DNA of 64,000 nucleotides from Albula goreensis (Eukaryota > Chordata > Actinopteri > Albuliformes > Albulidae): contig CM040761.1 in assembly GCA_022829145.1 (NCBI GenBank), forward strand, positions 3,164,768-3,228,767, in the 5' to 3' direction. Below the pieces are notes generated by a model. The model searched no databases, was not told the origin of the DNA, and saw only the letters and a list, made by a program, of their open reading frames with translations. Numbering within the stretch: the first letter of the stretch is position 1; every line of letters starts with the position of its first letter. Positions 22,911 through 36,100 of the stretch are shown piece by piece. The translations under genes and the position numbers were made by a program.

Positions 22911-23830
22911 GTGTGTTGCGTTGATGGAATTTACAAAGTATGTCAACGCTTATTAGTCATGGCTACAGCCAAAAAACAACTTTCAGTGAGACAGAATTCT
23001 GTGTGTTATTGGAAAGCATCTGTACCAGCTGCCAATAACGACACCACAACAGGGCCAAGTAAGAGAAAGCATGTTGTAAACCAGAATCTACGGGACTAGG
23101 TAATAGAGGAAAGTGTTGGCTGCAGTGCATGGAGAGCATTGTGCGTTTTGGTGAGCGCTACACCCATCTCATTGGTGTGCTGGCTGCCTTGGACCTGGAG
23201 GCTGATAGAGAGATCTTTATAGATATAGTTAAAGTAAAACCTCTACTGGAGCTATCAGGTACTAAGCTGGTTGAATCAGAGTATATTGTGGGCTGCCTGT
23301 TCCTTTTCAGCAAACTCTGTGAAAGTGAACTTCCTCATGACAGAACCAAATGACAGAAAATGGACATTGAGAAACATGTTAACCATATTCATTCAGCGTG
23401 CCCTGCAAGCAATGCCCGGTGTGCTTACTGTAATTAACATGCTGTGACACTAGGCACATCAACAGCTATGCGTGAAAATAAATTTTTCACACTCAAAAAC
23501 ATTTATTCAGAACACTGGCAGTGCTTCTCAGATGGAAGGCCCACCTCATCCAACTTGCCCACAAGAAGGACCCAACCAAGAGATTCAGAAACAAATGGAA
23601 AGAGAGGAGATTCCACTCTCAAAAACTTCAACTTTCAAGAACGTGAGTACAGTTGTTTTTATTACTTAAGTTGTATCCGCTGTGATGTAAATGATACATT
23701 TGATGTGACACAGACATGCAATCTGTGTGTGGTAGCTGAATGTGTGGTTGATTTCAAACTTGAGATTTGTGACTATTGTTGTATTATAGGAAATTGGCTT
23801 ATTGTGTGCTGTGTTCACAGTACAATGTAG
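22911..23830 (+). other. Cluster of unrecognised ORFs, possible degenerate transposon or gene relic
   Basis: Three plus-strand open frames follow each other: 22959-23099, 23129-23353 and 23444-23830. The second is the most protein-like, with VLAALDLEADREIFIDIVKV and a later GCLFLFSKLCESE. The spacing and the frame changes suggest one older reading frame now broken, perhaps a transposase-derived gene. I do not recognise the family, no splice sites clearly join the frames, and no terminal repeats were found. It could equally be chance. Confidence 0.25.
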
Positions 23831-24242
23831 CCCATGGCTGTAACTGTAACATGGCTCTAACTTGTCCTTAGTAGCCTAAATATTATCAAAAAACGTACAA
23901 TTCAGACCATATCATGGTTTTTGAGTCACAAATTAGATCATTTTTTGGATCAGCAAAATAAAGCGAGAAATATAATTTATAGTTACTGGCACTATAATGC
24001 TTTGTGGCATTATTCTCATCAGAAATAATTTCCGGTGTGTTAGGAGACTAACATGCCTTGTTGGGTGCTCCTGCATATAATCCAGTTAGTCAAATTCTTT
24101 TTAAGCGACAATACGATGGATGTTTGTTTTCGTAACACTATACTCTGCATCGAGATTTGGGGAGTTATCAATTTAAAAACTAACAGCGGCAGTGAAACTG
24201 TATTTCAAACTATCATGGTTGAAGTTTGCAATTAATCTGTGG

Positions 24243-24258
24243 TTGGCACGCGTGCCAA
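24243..24258. promoter_or_regulatory. 16-bp perfect palindrome resembling an NF-I site
   Basis: TTGGCACGCGTGCCAA is a perfect palindrome. It has both half sites of nuclear factor I (TTGGC and GCCAA) but with a 6-base gap instead of the usual 5. It stands alone in AT-rich intergenic sequence. Function is not shown. Confidence 0.3.
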
Positions 24259-24693
24259 ACCATGGGGTTGGATCTGTACGGATCACGGATCAACTATGGT
24301 CTGTTACAACCCAACTAAATATGATTGGGCAATATTGTTAATCGTAGGTAGGCGATTGAAATCGCAGTGAAACTGTAGCAATAGTTGGTTGTCTTGTCTT
24401 AAAAAAAGCAGTAAAAATTTTTGCCATAATTAGGCCCCCCCACGAAAATTAAATTCCTGTCCACTGATTTGGTTCTGCCAGGTCTGGGCCCTTGTCTTGG
24501 GTGTTTTTTTTTTTTTTTTTGGACGCCATGGCATGGGCCAAACTAAGCCCCATCCTTAGTATTCTGTACGTGTTATGTCAGGCTCGACATCAGGATGAAG
24601 TGACTGAGGGGGCAGTTAAAAATAGCAAGGGGACAAATCTTTTTATTGCTATTTTTCTATAGGGTACACAAAACTTAAACTTGGGGGATACAA

Positions 24694-24721
24694 GTGTGTG
24701 TGTGTGTGTGTGTGTGTGTGG
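24694..24721. repeat. (GT)n microsatellite
   Basis: About 14 uninterrupted GT units in the intergenic space between slx9 and itgb2. Confidence 0.95.
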
Positions 24722-26240
24722 TAATGAAGTGCGACAGAACTTGAGTCAACGCGCTGCACCACCTCATCTTAAAAGTTCATCTATTTACAGAAGACAACGT
24801 TTTTGTTCCTCCACAACAGGAAGCCATCAGCAAGTTTAAGCTAGGGGTGTCACTTTCATATGACATTCAAGATTTTCCGATCGAGATGGTGCTCTGTGTT
24901 ATCAAAGTAATGACATGAAAGTAATGACACAGTTATGATGGCTTCTAGCCAAAAGTTTTTGAACAAATATTATTTTAATTTCAACAGAAATACAATATTT
25001 AATTGTATGACAGCACATCAGTGTAAATTGTGTTATTTAACGTTCAGATATTAACAGCATACAAATAGAAATAAAATTGACCAATGTTGCATATGTGCAG
25101 ACTTAACAAAAATATATAACAGACCAATGAGTATGATGAGGCAGAAAATAACATGACGGTTAAATGGCAGACAATGTATTCAAGTTTATTTATTTTGGCT
25201 TCTAAAAAGTCTTTTCCAGTACAACAGCTTATTCCTTGTATAGTGTTAGGTTGAACTGAATACTTTCACAGAATGAGCCAAATGTATATATTTACATATG
25301 TATTCAAATATAGGTTTTTTATTCCTGTTACAAAAAAAAATCGTACTGCCACCAGCAATGTGAGAGATTGGTTACAAGAAAAGTGCATATTTATACAAAG
25401 GTAAAAAGTGAAATGACTGCAGTTTCCCTGTTTCTGAGAATTACCATTACCATAGACACAGAGATGTAGTTATGCTAATCACTACTCCTTCTCTGTAGGG
25501 ACTAAAGTGTAGTTAGTTTATGTTCTAGGGGCACCAAGTCTGAGCTCTCAAATATTCAGCAACTCCCTTTCTGCTAATACAGAGTCTATGGTCAAGCCAG
25601 CAGAAATACAAATATCAATTATCTTGGAGTGGACATGGCAAAGACCGTGTAATTGTCATACTGGAAACATTTAGTAACTTTGCTGAAAAATACAACAGAT
25701 AATATAAAGATACAGCTTTACGTATGCATATGTAACCATGTGATGAAATAATGTAATGGGACTGAAAACTTGAAATGAAATCATACCAATAGTTACTATT
25801 TAAAAAGCAAATCTATTCTCTTAACATGGTCTCCACACTATCTGAAGGTAGGGAATGCATTTTGAATATGTTTATACTACATTGGTAACCTCTACCATTA
25901 GTTAATTGTAAGCCATATTATGTTCAGATAATTGTCACCTCACCACTTTTTTGTCTAGAGGTCAATTCAAACTCACAATAGCTCACATTATTTCACAAAA
26001 TTTCAGACTCCAGACTGTTGTATGAAATGCAATGATATTATGTGTTCAGCCAAACCAGTCAACAACTATAGTTACTGTCTAAATCTGAATGCTGGAGAAC
26101 TTACCGTTTTTCTCTCTTTTTCTTTCACAGTCAAATGTATGAAAAAACAATTCAGGAAACAAGACTGTCCAAAGCATTCAGGATTTCAAGCATTCTTTTC
26201 CTGGTAATGCATTTATCAGTTACAATATGCACAGTAAGGG
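24722..26240. other. Nothing recognised
   Basis: AT-rich intergenic sequence between the GT microsatellite and the first SINE copy. No gene or repeat family identified. Confidence 0.4.
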
Positions 26241-26244
26241 CTTT

Positions 26245-26522
26245 ACAGAGTGGCTCACAGGGTAGGACGTTTGCTTGGGAGCCCTGAGATCGGGGTCCCA
26301 GGCAAACCCGGTCTCACCATTGCCGACTATGGCCAGAGGTTCACATTGGCATGCCAACAACTGGCCCAACCTCGCTACAGGGGTAAGGGGCCAAGCCGAT
26401 CAAGCCCGTTGGTCTCATCGCCCCCTTCTGGTCATGTTGGGCGCCTTGGGCGGCGCAAACTTACAGGTGCTGCGGTTGAGGTTTGGGTTAGGAAAAATAT
26501 TGTGGTTTTAAAAAAAAAAAAA
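26245..26522 (+). mobile_element. tRNA-derived SINE, copy A
   Basis: A tRNA-like head carries an A-box-like TGGCTCACAGGGTAGG near 26251 and a degenerate B box near 26292. The body contains ATTGCCGACTATGGCCAGAG and CAACTGGCCCAACC, followed by an A-rich tail (26511-26526). The body is shared with copies near 44.6 kb and 59.7 kb. The A tail shows plus orientation. No target duplication was evident. Confidence 0.65.
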
Positions 26523-26529
26523 AAAATGC

Positions 26530-27980
26530 AAAGTGAAGCAAAATGCTTTTGGGGATCTTTTGTTATTTTTGGTCAATAAAAAATTGACATGATCAATATT
26601 GTCTCTTGGTAACAATAGACATAGGATTATAATTAGGTAGACTTTACCTGATTTCTTTTGTGTATTATAGTGTGCAATTTAGGTACTCTTTACTCACAAC
26701 ATGGGGGTATATTTACCCAAATAAAGTGAGTGCAAATTGGTGCCTCAGTATTTTTGAGTAAATTCTATAGGTTAGTTTTTACAGTGTATCTCAATGCAAC
26801 GGTTGTGTGTCAGCTTTTTCCAGTTTGTTTATTCACCGAGTAATGTTTATTTGTCAGTCCTGATAGCTGGTGACTGAACTGTAGTTTTGCTGTTCTGAAT
26901 GCACCTGATTCTGCTAAATCTTCTACCTTTCTACAGGATTTGCAGTGCAGTAGCTTTGAAGAACCTAGCCTACATTTACTGTCAAATGTTATATTGGCCC
27001 AACTACCTCCACATTCACTTCCTGCCTTTTCCTGTCATGTGTTACTGAATTTCAACAGCTTTCAACCGCATCACAGCCCTGTCAAATGCAAACTGACAGA
27101 GGAAGTTCAGAGCTTGAGTGAAATACCCATGAGATAGGTGAGGAGGGAAACTGTATTGCCGTTATATCTGTAAGTACTGCCTTTTTTAAAATTCTCAAAA
27201 TTCTTGTCTTACATGTTTGAATGTGACCATGTTGTTGAAATCCAATTGTTAACATGACGTCCACTATTGGTATCTGAAATATGGCTGGTATGATAAGCAT
27301 TTTGATTTGTTATTCATGCCTTTTTCAGGAAACAACTGATTGCAAGAGAACAGTGAACTAAAATGAATTGTAACGATAAATAGTGTAATGACATAAGCAT
27401 CACAGTGTTGATAAACTGACACATAATTTACTATTATAATTTAATAGTAAAGTTCATAAAGTCATAAAGAAATGAAAGTAATTTTACACAAGATAATATG
27501 TTTAAGACCTATATACAAGATGTAAAAGCAATTCATATACCTACTATTCCATATCATGTTCAGATATGTCATATTGATTGCATTTGATTATGATGTACAA
27601 TATTGCATTTATTGTATACCTTGGTCTCAGAATCTAGATGGTAAGATATTAATAATTCAAGACACTTTTGCTTTATCTGAGAACAGCATTTGCTGTACTA
27701 ATGACAAGGCATCAAACATTTTTATCAGACAAAACAAATTTTGATCAGATTTTCATTAGGCTTGTTCTTAGAGGTGTTGTTTGTATCTTGACATTCACCC
27801 TACAGCAGCAGCAGTCAATTTAGACCTGTCTTTGCCAAATTAAAATGACCGGCTATACTGTTTTTAATCCCAGCTGTCGATGGGTGAATTGGGTGCTTTG
27901 AATTGTCTTCCGTTCTTTCTCTCAGATTTTATTTTGTTTATCTCACCATGATTTAGACATTGAAGGGTTAAAGAAAAAAA
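26530..27980. other. Nothing recognised
   Basis: AT-rich intergenic sequence. Short ORFs occur (for example 26940-27137) without splice context or family resemblance. Confidence 0.4.
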
Positions 27981-27989
27981 GGGGAAAGG

Positions 27990-28281
27990 CCTATGCAATT
28001 TAGGCCCCTAGACTGTGGAACAGCCTTCCTTCTTGTATCAGGCCGCAGACTCAGCGGCATCGTTTAAGTCTCCTTTAAAAACATATTTGTCCCGGCTTGT
28101 ATTTCCTGATTTTTAGACTGACGTTTTAGTTTGGTTTTATATTTTTTCGTATGGTTTTGTTTGTCTGACTGTTTTGTCTATATGTATTTATATGTGTATA
28201 TGTGTTCAGTGCGCTGCTGTAAAGCACTTTGTGCTGTGGCTTGCAAAGCGCTATATAAATAAAGTTATTAGTTATTAAGTA
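27990..28281 (+). mobile_element. L2-type LINE, 3' end
   Basis: The plus-strand reading contains LWNSLPSCIR and, one frame over, ADSAASFKSPLKTYLSRL. This is the C-terminal signature of L2-clade reverse transcriptases (LWN.LP..R.A.S...FK..LKT.LF). It is followed by the typical 3' tail: a GTAAAGCACTTTGTGCTGTG region, CTATATAAATAAAG and a few TTATTA-like terminal repeats. Only the last 300 bases or so are present, as expected for a 5'-truncated LINE copy, with at least one frameshift. Confidence 0.8.
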
Positions 28282-30673
28282 GTATCTCATCCAAGAATAG
28301 TACTGTAAGTCAGTGCAAACATGCACAAACACTGTGTACGTGACTACAGCAGTTGCTCACTTTCTCACAACTGAGTTTCTCACACAGTATCGGAAACCAC
28401 ACTTTAAGTCATGGCATGAGTAGTGGCAGGGCGTGTCTCGAGTGACAATTGAGGTGACTGGTGAAAAAGGAAGCTCTCAGCATACCAGTAACCAGTGGGG
28501 TGTCATCTTGTCAGAAAACAAAGTGAAAGACTTTTGTTGTTACAAGGGGTTTTAGTTTGCTGAAATGCTGTGAGATGTTGGAAGAAGAATAGAATTACCT
28601 CTCCAATCAATGATTTTCTCTGGTTTTGCTATTTATAACTAAATCGGGTTTCAGGGTTAGGATACGCATTTATGGTATCAGAGCAATATTTCTTTAATTT
28701 GAAAGGAGGAACAAATACCACATTGCCACAATCACCTGGCATGAGCAGATTCGCTCTCTGTGGTGTAGTTCCTTCATTTTGTGCTCATTTCTCAAGAGAG
28801 CATATCAAAATTCAGTGTGTGAGAAGCTGAGATGCAGCAGTGTAAATAACAGCCAATCGGATCTAATCCTATTTAAGACTCAGGCCTGCTGCTTTTCATC
28901 ACAATACAGGTCATGCGAAAATTCATTAAGACACATATTTGCCTACATCAACAATACAAGTCTATTTGGAGTTGACTGAACATTTTTTAAAAAAAAAATC
29001 TTTGTGCCAAGTCCAGAACTTTGTGTAGTCAGAGAGTAAAGCAGCTCCTGGAAGTTGTCTCATAATATGCTGGAAAAAAATTTTTTGAGTGGCTGTTCAT
29101 TTTACTTAAAATCTGCTGATGGGATATATACTGTGGCTCAGGGGCGGAGTTTCCGGGGGGGCTGGGAGGGCGGCGCGCCCTCGGCCCGGGGCCCAGGGGG
29201 GCCCGGAGCCTCTGTTCCAGGCTGGGGGGACCGGGCCCCCTCCCGACGACACCGCTCAATGTGCGATATGTGTGTGCTTATATATGTTACCCCAGGCAGG
29301 ATGAGTCATGGTTGGTAAAAACTTTACAAGACTGACTTCAGTGATGTAGTTAGGTGTAAAATATGAATAAAACGACGTGCTGCATGACTGGCTTTATTTT
29401 CACTCTCACATTTAACTTCATTACGTGCAAATTTACAAGTGGATCGCCGATATTTTCTCCAAGTGTATTTACGCAAAAAATGTGGGATTTATCAAAGTTT
29501 TCGTATATCAGTTTGTAGGATCCGAAGGAATTTCAACGAGTGCTCTAATATGTTCGTATTGCGTGCGTAAATGGAAAAACACGGCTGTAAAGCTTGTTTT
29601 TCGTGTTGTTGCTTTTATTTTTCCATTCACTCATTTTTTATTGATTAAAAATGATTATTTGATTAAAAATGAGTAGCAAATTATTTGGCAGTAATATCGT
29701 AACATTATAACGGTTCAAAGTCTTATATAAAATCACTATTGGATTCAACATTAAAACAGGTCATTCGGCTTCATTTGTGTAATACTGATGAATACAATTA
29801 ATTAGTTTGCTTGCCGAAGGCGCAAACTACTGTTCTTCTATAGAATCTTTACTTCTTCTTCTTAATATTATTATTATTCCTGGTTCTTCCGGACGTATCT
29901 CCCCCGACAGTTTTTTAAGGTAGACATACCGAACTTGGCGTAAATATACTGGTCAGGTTGCTTGTATTTTTCTGAGCGATAGATTCATTTTTAAACTATA
30001 ACGCTTTAAAAAACGGCCTCCATTGACTTCACATTGGTGGAGTGTTGAGCGTGTTAATGTTGCTAACGTTACTAAGCAACAATTATAACTGCCGCTGCAA
30101 TTTTAAAGTAGTTGAAAAAATTATCCATAGAATACAGCATGCTTGCCGGTTAGCTACCTTACCGGACTTGACATTTTGAAATAACTTTCCTGATATAATG
30201 ACACTGCAATGCTGGTCAGGTATAATGATCTTCAATGACAATTTCAGGTTTTGAACAGAAAGTTCTGCTGTTCTTTGACTGCTTCTAGTACTCTTCCTGC
30301 TACTATATCGGTTCTTAGTTCTTAGTACAATCATTCTCGTTATTTTTATACAAGGTAAAATGACGTTAGAGAAGGACTGCAGAGTGGAGGGAAAATATTG
30401 ATGAATGAGGCCCAATGTGTGAGCTGTTGTAAACTGTTGCTGGTTGTTATTTCTAGTAGCCCAGCTTATATCCCCTTCTTTCTCTCTCAACTGTATAGCG
30501 GTGATGTTAGGGACTCAGCAGTTGCTTGTGTCAAAAATGTAGTATGTGTGCTTGTAAGCCCCGCTGTTGCGGGCATGTGTATGTTGTAAAGCGATGTTAT
30601 CATGAGTCATATTGGGTTTAAAGGGCCCGGTCATGTGCCCCGCCCCCCGGCCCGGTACTGATTTGTTCCGCTA
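28282..30673. other. Unassigned, with two GC-rich patches
   Basis: Mostly AT-rich and unrecognised. A sharply GC-rich patch at 29138-29250 has several G and C runs and is flanked on both sides by AT-rich DNA; it may be part of a repeat. A second, smaller one lies at 30618-30660, next to the Tc1 element. A short hairpin-forming segment (AGTTTGC at 29802-29808 and GCAAACT at 29822-29828) precedes a TTC/TTA-rich stretch. No gene found. Confidence 0.35.
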
Positions 30674-32121
30674 GTGCTGTGGCTATAGAAAGTATCCAGA
30701 CCTCTTTGCTTTTTGCACACTTTATTGTGTTGTAGATGTAATTTTGAATGGATAAAATTGCCCTTTTTGTCCATCAATCTACACTCAACCTATAATGACA
30801 AAGTGAAAACATGTTTTTAGAATTTATTGCAAATTTATTCAAAATCAAAAACTGAAATCTCTCATTTACATAAAAATTCAACCCTTTGCTGTGGCACTCC
30901 AAATTGTGGTCAGGTGTATCCTGTTTGCTTTAATTATACTTGATGTGTCTGGAACTTGATTGGAGTCCACCTGTAGCAAATTGAATTGATTGGCCATAGT
31001 TTTGAACGGCACACACCTGTGTATATAAAGTCCCACAATTCACATTGCATGTCAGGACAAAAACCAAGCCATGAAGTCCAAGGAACTGTCTGCAGACCTC
31101 TGCAATAAAATTGTGGTGAGGCATAGATCAGGGCAAGGGTATAAATCATTTCTAAAGCTTTTAGTGCTCCCAGGAGCACAGTGGCCGCAATAATTGTGAA
31201 ATGGAAGAAGTTTGTACACACAAGGACTCTTCCTAGAGTTGGCTATCTGGCCAAACTGAGTAACCGAGCAAGAAGAGCCTTGAGTAAAAGGCATACGACA
31301 GCCCTCTTGGAGTTTACCAAACGGCATTTAAAGGACTCTGAGCATGAGGAAAAAGATTCTCTGGTCTGTTGAGACAAGAATTGAACTCTTTGGGCAGAAC
31401 TCAAAGCACTATATCTGGCGAACACCAGGCACTGCTCATCACCTGGCTAATACCATCCCTACGATTCAGCATGGCGGTGGCAACGTCATGCTATGTGGGT
31501 GCTTCTCAGCGGCAGGGACAGGGAGACTGGATAGAATTGGCTAAATGCAGCCAAATACAGAGAGGTCCTTGAAGAAAACCTGCTCCAGAGCTGACACAAC
31601 CTCAGAGTGGGGCAACGGTTCACCTTTCAGCATGACGATGACCCAAAGCATACTGAAGTTGCTTCAAGACAAGTCTCTGACTGTCCTTGAGTGGCCCAGC
31701 CAAAGCCAATACTTAAACCCCATAGAACATCTGTGGAGAGACCTGAAGATGGCAGGTCACAGATGCTTCCCATCCAATCTGATGCAGCTTTAGAGGATCT
31801 GCCGGGAAGAATGGGATAAATTTCCTAAATCCAGGTGTGCAAAGCTTGCTGAGACGTACCTAAAAAGACTCAAAGCTGTAATTGTTGCCAAAGGGGCATC
31901 TACAGTACTGAATTAAGGGTCTGAATACTTATGTAAATGAGAGATTTCAGTTTTTGATTTTTAATAAATTGGCAAAACTTTCTAAAAACATCTTTTCACT
32001 TTGTCATTATGGGTTATTGAGTGGAAATTGATGGGCAAAAATGGAAATTTTATCAATTTAAAATTTCATTTATAACACAGTGTGCAAAAAGTGAAGAGGT
32101 CAGTACTTTCTGAAGCCACTG
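30674..32121 (+). mobile_element. Tc1-type DNA transposon, full length but inactive
   Basis: 1448 bp flanked by TA on both sides (30672-30673 and 32122-32123). The left end reads GTGCTGTGGCTATAGAAAG; the right end, read inward, CAGTGGCTTCAGAAAGTAC. Both continue into a CTTTTTGCACAC..GTGTT block, so the terminal inverted repeats are of the kind known from a widespread fish Tc1 family. Inside lies a broken transposase in the plus orientation. The element sits about 1 kb upstream of the first coding exon of itgb2. Confidence 0.9.
31071..31916 (+). pseudogene. Tc1 transposase pseudogene
   Basis: Starts with MKSKELSADLCNKIVVRHRS and ends with KGASTVLN before a stop; Tc1 transposases are usually about 340 residues. 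This copy has frameshifts and a deletion of roughly 60 codons that joins the end of the paired-type DNA-binding region (LSNRARRAL) to SKRHTTA. Of the catalytic triad, the first Asp is replaced by Val (WSVETRIELFG instead of WSDET). The second Asp survives in a shifted frame (HDDDPKHT), and the Glu of NPIEHLWRDLK survives. It cannot make an active enzyme. Confidence 0.85.
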
Positions 32122-32123
32122 TA

Positions 32124-33133
32124 TGTATCCTACTATTAACCTGTAAATGTATTATTTACTTTCATTCTAGTTCTAGAAGTGAATGAAACACTATGTCCAG
32201 ACAGAAGCATATTAGAATGAAAGTAAATTCTAGTAAACAGGTTTAACAGTAGGGCAACGGTTTTGAATGAACTTGATAAATTTCATTCTAGCCTAGTAGC
32301 TTGTAGGTAGCTAGTAGGCGGATGACTGAAACCTGTCAGGTTTGTGGTTCAAGCCCAAGTTACGCCACAATATGATCAGGCCGTTTTTGTTTTTCTCAAT
32401 CAAAAGATGAAATGTGACAACAGTTAATTTTTATTTATTGTATATCAATCGTGAGGCTACCTAAGGGCTGACTAACATTTAGTAACGAAAATGTTTTGGT
32501 AGCTGATGCAATAATTTACAGTTGTCAGTATAGTTACGGTCAAATTTAGCCTATCCATTCTGGTGGAACTGCCTCTTTAGGTATGGCTGCCAGAAGAAGG
32601 AGGTTCTCAGCACACTTGGAGTCAGGCTTGGAGCCTCTGACTCTGCAGACGTGTACTTTTCAGTGTCTGCATTTGGCTTGCAGCTGCCATCTTCTAAGCT
32701 GTCATTTCCAGGGCACAGATGTTGGTGCTGATACCAATAATGCATTGGCTCAGCCAACTACACCACAAACAATTGACTTCATTTTTTCCCCCCACCTTAC
32801 AGCAAATTAAACTTAAAGTCTTAATTCCATCAAGTTATTGTTTCCCTTTGCCTCGACCTCAACTAATGTTATTTCATATTATTGGTATTTGTAATTATGA
32901 TTCTAAATGTAAAGCATGTAGGGATGTAAGAGATAAATGGGTACTTAGCAACTATGCCCCTTAGAGCTCTGTATTCTTTTCATTCTCCAAGTTCCATATC
33001 TAAGATGTTTGTCTGTCTACAGAAATATTACTTAGTCATGATTGAGAAATAGCATAGAATCTGCAGTTGTTCAAGCACACTGACCAAAGTATCTGTTCTG
33101 TATGTATAATATGTGTTGTTTGTCTTTAAACAG
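32124..33133. other. Immediate upstream sequence of the first itgb2 coding exon
   Basis: No promoter could be named with confidence. The sequence at 33121-33133 ends in TTTAAACAG, a splice acceptor directly before the itgb2 start exon, so transcription must begin in an upstream noncoding exon that I did not find. A tRNA-SINE-like B box (GTGGTTCAAGCCC) is present near 32343. Confidence 0.4.
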
Positions 33134-33136
33134 GAA

Positions 33137-36100
33137 ATGTCCCAGCTACTGATCTTGCTTCTGCAGATTGTGCTGCTGCTGAGAAGTGGTGAGTTTAAAT
33201 GAAATGACACTAGAACAAAATATATGCTTTATATAGTCTTCATTCTTTGCTTCCTTTCCGCATAGTTATCTTGAAATCTGTCATAATGGTGCAATCCTTC
33301 ATGGGTTGTGGAATACAAATACAGCACACTTAGTCTACCAATGCTTACTATAATTCAGTATGGGAATCTAAATGGATCTTGAAATGATCCATTATCATGG
33401 AAAATACCTGTATGTTGACCTTTTGATATTGATTTACTTGTCACACATCATATACATTAGTTTCTAAAACTTATAGACATACAAGTTTTAGAAACAGCCT
33501 ACACCAAAGACAGCCTACGCCACAGGAAGTGTAGATTGTGTTAAGAGGGTGTTGATAGCACATATTGTCTTGTATGATAAAGTGACGCATATAGGCGTTA
33601 TTTATGCTGGGGACATGTTCCCAAAACTTTTTGTCGTGGCCCATTTTGTCACCACCACCTTTTGAAAGCCTTACGTTAGTTGAATCCGTCATTGTCCCCA
33701 GCACTTTCCAAAACAAACTGATGCCCATGGTGACGCATTAAGGAGATGCAATGCAACACAAAATGCAAGATGCAGCGCTGCACAACTGTATTTAGACCGT
33801 TAACTACTTCTCACTTTTTACCGGATTAAACGACACATTGACAGTTCTTTCTTTGATTAGTTCTTCATTTGAAGACATTAGCATTCAAAATGAATTATTA
33901 TTAGATTAGATTTTCACTGCACCAACACAATGTTTTTATAGGTTTCTACTTGAATTTTCTTAATGGCAGAATTACTTCAGCCTACCCAAGTTGCTAACTA
34001 TGATTATAGACTGCAGTTTTTAAATTATACAACAGATTATTGATAAAGCTAAGATCAGCAATTCAACGGGGCCTGTTAGTGTTACATACCATTTCATTTT
34101 TGAGCAATTTCAACATAAGTTTTGCATTCTATTTCGGATCACCTTATATTAATTTCGCATCTTAAGACTATTCCCCATAGCTACATATCTCATGGGCATT
34201 TTGTGGCATACATAATACTTTTGTCATATCCCTAGAAACTGTAGTTTGGTGTGGTGAAAGGAAAATGGGATACTGCAAGATAATGACAAGGCTATCTGTG
34301 TCAATCTACTGAAATGGACTCAAAATTTACCTTTCACATAGACAATGATCTAAAGCACAGCACTGCAGTATATATCATTGACTGGCCCAGTAAAAGTCCT
34401 GACCTCAACCTTTGGTTGCATTGCTTTAAAACTGCATTTGATAAAAATAGTCAAGCAACAATAGAGCCAGAGAAATTCTGAAAGGAAAATATTGACCAGT
34501 AATTACTTGTATATTACTGGTAAAACCAAAAATTGTCATTGCAAGGAAAGTTACACCAGCCATATGTCAGCGTGATATTAATGTACAGGGCCTGAATAAG
34601 CTGCATGCTTACATTGAATCTGAAGATTTGATAAATATTTGAATGTTTTTAATAAAAACAGCATCTGGAAAGAACTACTAATGTATCCTTTGTAAGGTAG
34701 TAAAATATGAAATTTTGTGAAGGGTCTGAACAATGGCAATGTATATTTTGGGAGGGAAGATGAAAATGACATGGAGGGAAAAGGCAACCCTTATTTGGCA
34801 TGTATGGGCATCTTCCAAAACTTATGTTAGTGCCTCAAACTCGAACATATACATCAGTTGAAAATATATCAAGTAAAAATATGCTTTGTTGTTTTAAAAT
34901 ACATTGGCAAAATACACTTGCTGCTCGGTGACACTTGTTTCATATCCACTGTATTTTATTTAGACATCAGAAGTCTCTTTTGAGTTTTCAGTTGCGCAGC
35001 AACAGATCTATTGTGAAAGCTAGAAAGTGACTGGAAATAGCCTGTTTTGCATATGTTGAGGCCAGATCACATGACACTCCTCCTTGGTTATATTTTTACT
35101 GTTGATCTGCAAGTATAGCCTCTATAATGCATAACTGTGTGGGACAATTATTGGTCTCCTCCCCAAAGTCTTGGGACAATACTCAAATGAAATGACCTTT
35201 TTATAAAGGAAACCCAGTGGAGATCTAACTATAACCTGCTGTTGTATGTCCTGCACTCTGTTGTTCAAACCAATTAAGTGTCTTTGAGTTTCTAATCATC
35301 CAGGTTTTCTTACAACTTTGTGACTGAGAGTGCATTGTACATTAATTAGCTAACTAGATTTTGATAGAGTTAAGGTTATTATATGAATGCATGGTTATAC
35401 TTTATGCATTATATATGCGTATTATACTATATGCATTATATGGCTTTCCATTTTGAATTGTTTGTAATACATAGATGGTGTCAGGGCTCAGGCAGAGATT
35501 CGAGTGCAGACAGAGATAAGTAGTAAACTTTCGTCAGAGTCCAGAATCATATTCAAAAGCAGGCAGGCATATGACAAAAACCAGTAGGACACAGCAAAAA
35601 CTGGCAACACAAAAAAACACACATTTAAACAGGCAAAACACAAATCCAGAAACAAAGTCAAAAGGAACAGGCAAACAAACAGAAAAATAGGCGGGTTGTG
35701 AAACAGGAAAACTCACAAACTGGCACTGAACAAGAGAACAAACAGGATTTAAATACACAGAGCTTAACAAACAAATAAGACACAGGTGAACAGGTGGGCA
35801 GGTGAAACATTGGTTATCAAACTAACAGAAAGGGAAACAGCTGGCATCGGTCTGGTTACCAATGGGTCTGACATGAATATTTAATTTCAACATAAAATGG
35901 TACTTATTCACATTTTCCTTTCTTTTTTTATGAAGTTAATGTCAAAATTGTTACTTTCAAATTGAAGTGAGCTCAATGTAAATAGTCACCTCATTTGAAA
36001 TTCAACTGAATGCCATATTAATGTGTCTTTCAAATACATATACATTTCCATTGAGTTTGTTTTTCTAGACAGGGATGAACACTAATTTACCATTACTTTT

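Noticed and set aside
33471-33728. An 85-codon minus-strand ORF in the first coding intron of itgb2
   Set aside because: No family resemblance; the region contains an inverted GCTGGGGACA pair and is probably repeat debris.
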